Source of the DNA: an uncultured Burkholderiales bacterium
GTDB lineage: Bacteria; Pseudomonadota; Gammaproteobacteria; Burkholderiales; Burkholderiaceae
Direction of reading: 5' to 3'
Length of the DNA stretch: 17,728 nucleotides
Assembly: GCA_903845315.1 (NCBI GenBank)
Contig: CAIMWY010000374.1
Coordinates: forward strand, 1 to 17,728
The notes under the pieces were generated by a model, which searched no databases, had not been told where the DNA came from, and worked only from the letters and a program-made list of their open reading frames with translations. Of the stretch, positions 14,392 to 17,728 are shown one piece after another. How positions within the stretch are numbered: position 1 is the stretch's first letter; every line of letters begins with the position of its first letter. A program made the translations under genes and the position numbers.

Positions 14392-14397
14392 ATAATA
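14392..14397 (-). promoter_or_regulatory. Candidate -10 element of the J-domain gene
   Basis: TATTAT on the - strand ends seven bases before the ATG at 14384, which predicts transcription starting at or next to the start codon. No convincing -35 hexamer lies 16-18 bases upstream, where the lolD terminator T-run begins. The element is plausible but unproven. Confidence 0.4.
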
Positions 14398-14428
14398 CAC
14401 AAAAACAAACAAAAGTATTAAAAACTTC

Positions 14429-14456
14429 AAAAAACCAATAAATTCGAATTTATTGG
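14429..14456 (-). terminator. Rho-independent terminator of the lolC/E-lolD operon
   Basis: CCAATAAATT and AATTTATTGG form a 22-base perfect palindrome (14435-14456), followed on the - strand by six T (14434-14429). The TAA stop of lolD lies inside the palindrome. The stem is AT-rich and so weak, but it isolates lolD from the J-domain gene. Confidence 0.75.
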
Positions 14457-15148
14457 AGCTGGCCTTCAACCAAGTGCAGCTGTCGGTCACAGCGTGCGGC
14501 CAATGCGCTGTCGTGGGTCACCAGCACAAAGGCGGTACCTTGTTCGTGTGCCAGTTGCAGCATCAGGGCGAACACTTGGTCGGCGGTGCCGCGGTCGAGG
14601 TTGCCGGTGGGCTCGTCGGCCAGCACACAGGCGGGGCGCGTGACGAGGGCTCGGGCAATCGCCACGCGCTGGCGCTCACCACCTGAGAGCTCAGCCGGGC
14701 GGTGGTGCAAGCGTTGCCCCAGTCCCACGGCTTGCAAGAGGGCTTGGGCTTGGGCCGTGGCTGCCGCGCGGTCCATGCGGCGAATCCACAGCGGCATGGC
14801 CACGTTGTCGAGGGCGCTGAATTCGGGCAACAAATGGTGGAACTGGTAGACAAAGCCCAGGTGCTGGTTGCGTAGCGCGCCTAGCTCGGTCACGGGCAAG
14901 CCGTGTAGAGCTTGACCCAGCCACGACACCGTGCCAGTGGTCGGTGCATCTAGGCCACCCAGCAGGTGCAACAAGGTGCTTTTGCCAGAACCTGAGGCAC
15001 CGACGATGGCCAAGGTTTCACCCGCTTGCACGGCCAAGTTGACGCCTTGCAGCACGGTGACGTCCAGCGGTCCTTCGTGAAAGCGTCGTCCCAGGTCGTG
15101 CGCCAACAGCACGGGGTGTGTGGGAGCGTTAGGGGTGTGCTCACTCAT
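14450..15148 (-). CDS. lolD: LolD, ATPase of lipoprotein release from the inner membrane
   Basis: LolD powers the ABC complex that extracts outer-membrane lipoproteins from the inner membrane and passes them to LolA. The 232-residue protein has Walker [10 protein letters not shown] (50-58), Q-loop Q102 ([16 protein letters not shown], the LolD-like form), signature LSGGERQR (154-161), Walker B CVLADEP (174-180) and switch H212. It overlaps the permease gene by eight bases and ends in a terminator. Related MacB/FtsE-type ATPases are alternatives, but the neighbouring LolC/E-type permease settles the call. Confidence 0.95.
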   Translation of the reverse strand: MSEHTPNAPTHPVLLAHDLGRRFHEGPLDVTVLQGVNLAVQAGETLAIVGASGSGKSTLLHLLGGLDAPTTGTVSWLGQALHGLPVTELGALRNQHLGFVYQFHHLLPEFSALDNVAMPLWIRRMDRAAATAQAQALLQAVGLGQRLHHRPAELSGGERQRVAIARALVTRPACVLADEPTGNLDRGTADQVFALMLQLAHEQGTAFVLVTHDSALAARCDRQLHLVEGQLQ

Positions 15149-16409
15149 AGCGCAGCGCCTGGGCAGGGTTGATGCGGCTGGCGCGCCAACTCGGGTAGAG
15201 CGTGGCGGCCAAAGCCATGCACAAAGAGATCAAGGCGACAGGCCAAATATCGGCCGATTGCGGGTCACTGGGCATGCGGCTGATGAGGTAGATGTCGCGT
15301 GGCAAAAAGCTCGCACCCAGCGCGTTTTCAATGGCGGGCACGATGACGTCGATGTTGAAAGCCACGCCCAAACCCAGCAGCAAGCCAGCCAAGGTGCCGA
15401 GCACACCCACGGTCGCGCCTTGAACCACAAAAATCGCCATGATGCTGCGCGGGCTGGCACCCAAGGTGCGCAAGATGGCGATGTCGGCCCGTTTGTCGGT
15501 CACCGTCATCACCAAGGTGGTGACCAAATTGAACGCCGCGACAGCCACGATCAGCGTGAGGATGATGAACATCATGCGTTTCTCGACTTGCACGGCTGCA
15601 AACCAGTTGCGGTTTTGTCGGGTCCAGTCACGAACGATCACGTCTGGCCCCAATTGAGTCGCCAGGTCAGACGCCACACTGCGAGCTTGTTGACCGTCTT
15701 TGAGTTTCAGGCGAACGCCACTGGGTGAGGTCAAGCGAAAAATGCGCTGCGCATCGTCAATGTGTAGCAGCACCAAGGTGGCGTCGTATTCGTAGTGGCC
15801 GGAATCAAACAACCCGGTCACGGTGAGTTGTTTCAAGCGCGGCATCACGCCTGCGGGAGTGACTTGGCCGCCAGGTGCCACGAGGGTGACGCGGTCACCC
15901 ACTTGCACGCCGAGCGCGCGAGCCAACTCGCCACCCAGCACCACGTTGAAGCTGCCGGCTTGCAGGGCCTCACGCACAGCAGGGGGCAGTTGCAGGGTGA
16001 AGTCGGTGACTTGGGTTTCGAGTTCGGGCGCAATGCCACGCACCATGGCGCCACGCATGTCGTCGCCTCGTGCCATCAGCGCTTGCTGTGCCACAAAGGG
16101 CGCGGCAGCCAGCACTGAAGGGTGTTGACGCGCTTGGCCCATCAAACCCGTCACATCCGCAAAGCCTTCACCGCCTGGGGCCAGCAACTCAATATGCGCC
16201 ACCACAGCCAGCATGCGGTCACGCACTTCTTTTTGAAAACCGTTCATCACGCTCAGCACAATGATCAGTGCAGCCACGCCCAGGGCGATGCCCAGCATCG
16301 ACACCCCCGAGATGAACGAGATAAAACCGTTGCGACCGCTGGCGCGGCCAGCGCGGGTGTAGCGCCAACCAATCAGCAGTTCGTAGGGAATTCGGGAGGG
16401 GGCAGTCAT
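15141..16409 (-). CDS. LolC/LolE-family lipoprotein-releasing permease
   Basis: This is the membrane subunit of the lipoprotein exporter. The 422-residue protein has the four-helix Lol layout: helix 1 at about 31-54 after the family N-terminus ([13 protein letters not shown], then [20 protein letters not shown]), a large periplasmic domain (about 55-278), and helices at about 279-303, 323-352 and 387-406, ending [16 protein letters not shown]. Annotation as LolC or LolE is arbitrary here because only one permease gene accompanies lolD, so it may work as a homodimer (LolF-like). It is divergent from the next gene across 42 bases and has no visible ribosome site. Confidence 0.94.
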   Translation of the reverse strand: MTAPSRIPYELLIGWRYTRAGRASGRNGFISFISGVSMLGIALGVAALIIVLSVMNGFQKEVRDRMLAVVAHIELLAPGGEGFADVTGLMGQARQHPSVLAAAPFVAQQALMARGDDMRGAMVRGIAPELETQVTDFTLQLPPAVREALQAGSFNVVLGGELARALGVQVGDRVTLVAPGGQVTPAGVMPRLKQLTVTGLFDSGHYEYDATLVLLHIDDAQRIFRLTSPSGVRLKLKDGQQARSVASDLATQLGPDVIVRDWTRQNRNWFAAVQVEKRMMFIILTLIVAVAAFNLVTTLVMTVTDKRADIAILRTLGASPRSIMAIFVVQGATVGVLGTLAGLLLGLGVAFNIDVIVPAIENALGASFLPRDIYLISRMPSDPQSADIWPVALISLCMALAATLYPSWRASRINPAQALRYE

Positions 16410-16413
16410 GTCA

Positions 16414-16450
16414 GGCGCGATTGTGTCATCACATCACAGACAATCGCGCC
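16414..16450. repeat. 11-bp perfect inverted repeat between divergent genes
   Basis: GGCGCGATTGT (16414-16424) and ACAATCGCGCC (16440-16450) are exact reverse complements around a 15-base spacer. The repeat fills nearly the whole 42-base gap, ending one base before the ATG at 16452 and four bases from the lolC/E start at 16409. It could be an operator shared by both genes or a structure masking the start codons. Confidence 0.65.
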
Positions 16451-16451
16451 C

Positions 16452-17480
16452 ATGCTTTCTGACTCGCTCGCGCCAACTCCCAGCCTCACGGTCGTGCCTT
16501 TTGCCTTGTGGACCGCGCAAGAACCCAGGCCCACCGCCTTGACGCAAGTCTTCAACAACGCCGCACTGCCAAATGTGCGCGCTTGGGTAGGGCAGTCGCA
16601 ACGCCGTGTGGTGGGGCCAGCGGCGCCGACGGGGTGGGCGCCTGTGAGTTTGTCGCTGCCACACGAACGCGTGCAGGCCCAAGCTTTGGGATGGCACTTG
16701 CCCGATGGCGGCTTGCCGTGGGCCGCTTTGCGCGCAGCTGAGCTGGGCCTGCACGCAGCCCAGTCTGAACCGAATACCCCCTCTGCATGGGGTTTTGTCA
16801 GCCTGTGTCATTGGCAAGTGAGCAACGGCCAAGTCACCCTGGGCGACCCGGCACAGCTCGCGATCGACGACCACACCGACCAGCAGTTGTTCAACAGCGT
16901 GGCGCCTTTTTTTGCCGAAGACGGCTTGACGCTCTTCCGCGATCTGCCGGGTCGTTGGCTGGCGCACGCACCCCTGTTGGCGGATGTAACCACCGCCTCG
17001 CTGGATCGCGTGGTGGGGCGCAACATTGACCCGTGGTTGGTGGGCGGCGAAGCGCCCAGTGGCGCAGCCAAACTGTTGCGCCGCTTGCAAAACGAAATGC
17101 AAATGTTGCTCTACACCCATGCGGTCAACGAGAACCGCGCGGTGAGCATCAACTCGTTTTGGTTGCACGGCACAGGCGCTTTACCTGCCTCGCCAGCGCA
17201 TCCTCCCGTAACGGCGAAGGTGGTGAACAGCTTGCGCGACAGTGCCTTGCAGCAAGACCTGATGGGTTGGTTGGACGCTTGGAAAGCGATGGACTCAGAG
17301 GTCATTGCGCCCGTGCTGGCTGCCGCTGCACAGGGCCAGGCCCAACGCTTGGTGTTGTGTGGCGAACACGAGCACCATGTGCACGACAGCCTGGCCCCAA
17401 GTTGGTGGCAACGTGTGCGTCGCCAGTTCACACCACTCACCTTAGACACCGTGTTGGCGGTTGCCGCACCGAAAGAATGA
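16452..17480 (+). CDS. Conserved protein of unknown function, RpfE-like, next to recJ
   Basis: The 342-residue soluble protein has no signal peptide or membrane helix. Its most conserved-looking part is at about 215-240 (RLQNEMQMLLYTHAVNENR...INSFWLHGTG), a signature I associate with proteins annotated as RpfE-type regulatory proteins or loosely as phosphoglycerate mutase-like, often found beside recJ in Burkholderiales and Xanthomonas. The biochemical function is unknown. The frame is open further upstream, but that stretch is antisense to lolC/E; the start chosen is the ATG at 16452, the first after the intergenic gap. No ribosome site is seen. recJ begins four bases after its stop, so the two are probably cotranscribed. 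Confidence 0.75.
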   Translation: MLSDSLAPTPSLTVVPFALWTAQEPRPTALTQVFNNAALPNVRAWVGQSQRRVVGPAAPTGWAPVSLSLPHERVQAQALGWHLPDGGLPWAALRAAELGLHAAQSEPNTPSAWGFVSLCHWQVSNGQVTLGDPAQLAIDDHTDQQLFNSVAPFFAEDGLTLFRDLPGRWLAHAPLLADVTTASLDRVVGRNIDPWLVGGEAPSGAAKLLRRLQNEMQMLLYTHAVNENRAVSINSFWLHGTGALPASPAHPPVTAKVVNSLRDSALQQDLMGWLDAWKAMDSEVIAPVLAAAAQGQAQRLVLCGEHEHHVHDSLAPSWWQRVRRQFTPLTLDTVLAVAAPKE

Positions 17481-17484
17481 CACC

Positions 17485-17728
17485 ATGCAATTGATTCCGC
17501 GCGATTTGCCCCCTCGAAGTGTCTGGGCCTTGGAGCAAGCGGGCTTGCATCCCCTGCTTGCACGCTTGTATGCCGCGCGTGGTGTGAGTGATGCGCACAG
17601 CATGGATGTGTCGCTGGCGCACCTTTTGCCACCCGACGGTTTGAAAGGCATGGGTGAAGCCGCCGTGTTGTTGGCCGATGCCCTGGCTGCCAACAAAAAA
17701 CTCTGCATCGTGGCCGACTACGACTGCG
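17485..17728 (+). CDS. recJ: RecJ single-strand DNA-specific exonuclease, N-terminal fragment
   Basis: RecJ degrades single-stranded DNA 5' to 3' in recombination and mismatch repair. Only about 81 codons are present, running off the right edge without a stop. The segment reads MQLIPRDLPPRSVWALEQAG, a hydrophobic and polar helical region, then KLCIVADYDC at the end. This is the start of the DHH-family motif (VADYDCDG) that binds the catalytic metal. It starts four bases after the preceding gene, with GAAAGA upstream as a modest ribosome site. The call rests on the ADYDC motif and the N-terminal pattern. Confidence 0.88.
   Translation, partial: MQLIPRDLPPRSVWALEQAGLHPLLARLYAARGVSDAHSMDVSLAHLLPPDGLKGMGEAAVLLADALAANKKLCIVADYDC

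Noticed and set aside
16122..16451. N-terminal extension of the RpfE-like gene to 16122
   Set aside because: It is antisense to the lolC/E coding region and of low-complexity composition; the ATG at 16452 follows the intergenic gap directly.
1..17728. CRISPR arrays, tRNA genes, insertion sequences or phage genes
   Set aside because: No regularly spaced direct repeats, tRNA cloverleaf with a TTCGA arm, transposase-like frames or terminal inverted repeats with target duplications were seen by eye.

Overview
The window looks like the chromosome of a betaproteobacterium of the order Burkholderiales, most likely a Comamonadaceae member related to Rhodoferax, Limnohabitans or Polaromonas. This rests on fairly GC-rich DNA with heavy use of TTG for leucine, System I cytochrome c maturation genes with separate ccmH and ccmI, and the style of the housekeeping proteins. 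The placement is inferred from reading the proteins, not from a database search.

Left part (1-1180, + strand): the 3' end of an MtrB/PioB-type outer-membrane beta-barrel gene, a strong terminator, and then a four-heme NapC/NirT/CymA-type membrane quinol dehydrogenase. Together they are the ends of a quinone-pool-to-outer-membrane electron conduit (extracellular electron transfer or Fe(II) oxidation). The periplasmic multiheme partner would lie upstream of the window.

1190-2520: two translationally coupled hemerythrin-domain proteins on the - strand, divergent from the cytochrome c maturation operon. The divergent intergenic region holds an FNR/ANR-like box placed correctly for class II activation in both directions, and a 10-bp perfect inverted repeat.

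2520-8206 (+): ccmC-ccmD-ccmE-ccmF-ccmG-ccmH-ccmI. All junctions overlap except the last, which is separated by one base. The operon has no ccmA or ccmB at its head. It would supply heme attachment for the multiheme cytochromes at the left edge.

8228-14384 (-): a convergent terminator, then a long co-directional run read from right to left: small J-domain protein, TatD nuclease, PHP-domain 3',5'-nucleotide phosphatase (Rnm/TrpH type), DMT-family permease, YciO, M50 site-2 protease, TrpRS with a four-cysteine Fe-S-like motif, and an orphan NarL-type response regulator.

14429-17728: a single LolC/E-type permease followed by LolD (-). Divergent from it across a 42-bp gap that is almost filled by an 11-bp inverted repeat are a conserved protein of unknown function (RpfE-like by recall) and the 5' end of recJ (+). 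No tRNA, rRNA, CRISPR array or insertion sequence was seen, and no gap between genes exceeds about 180 bases.
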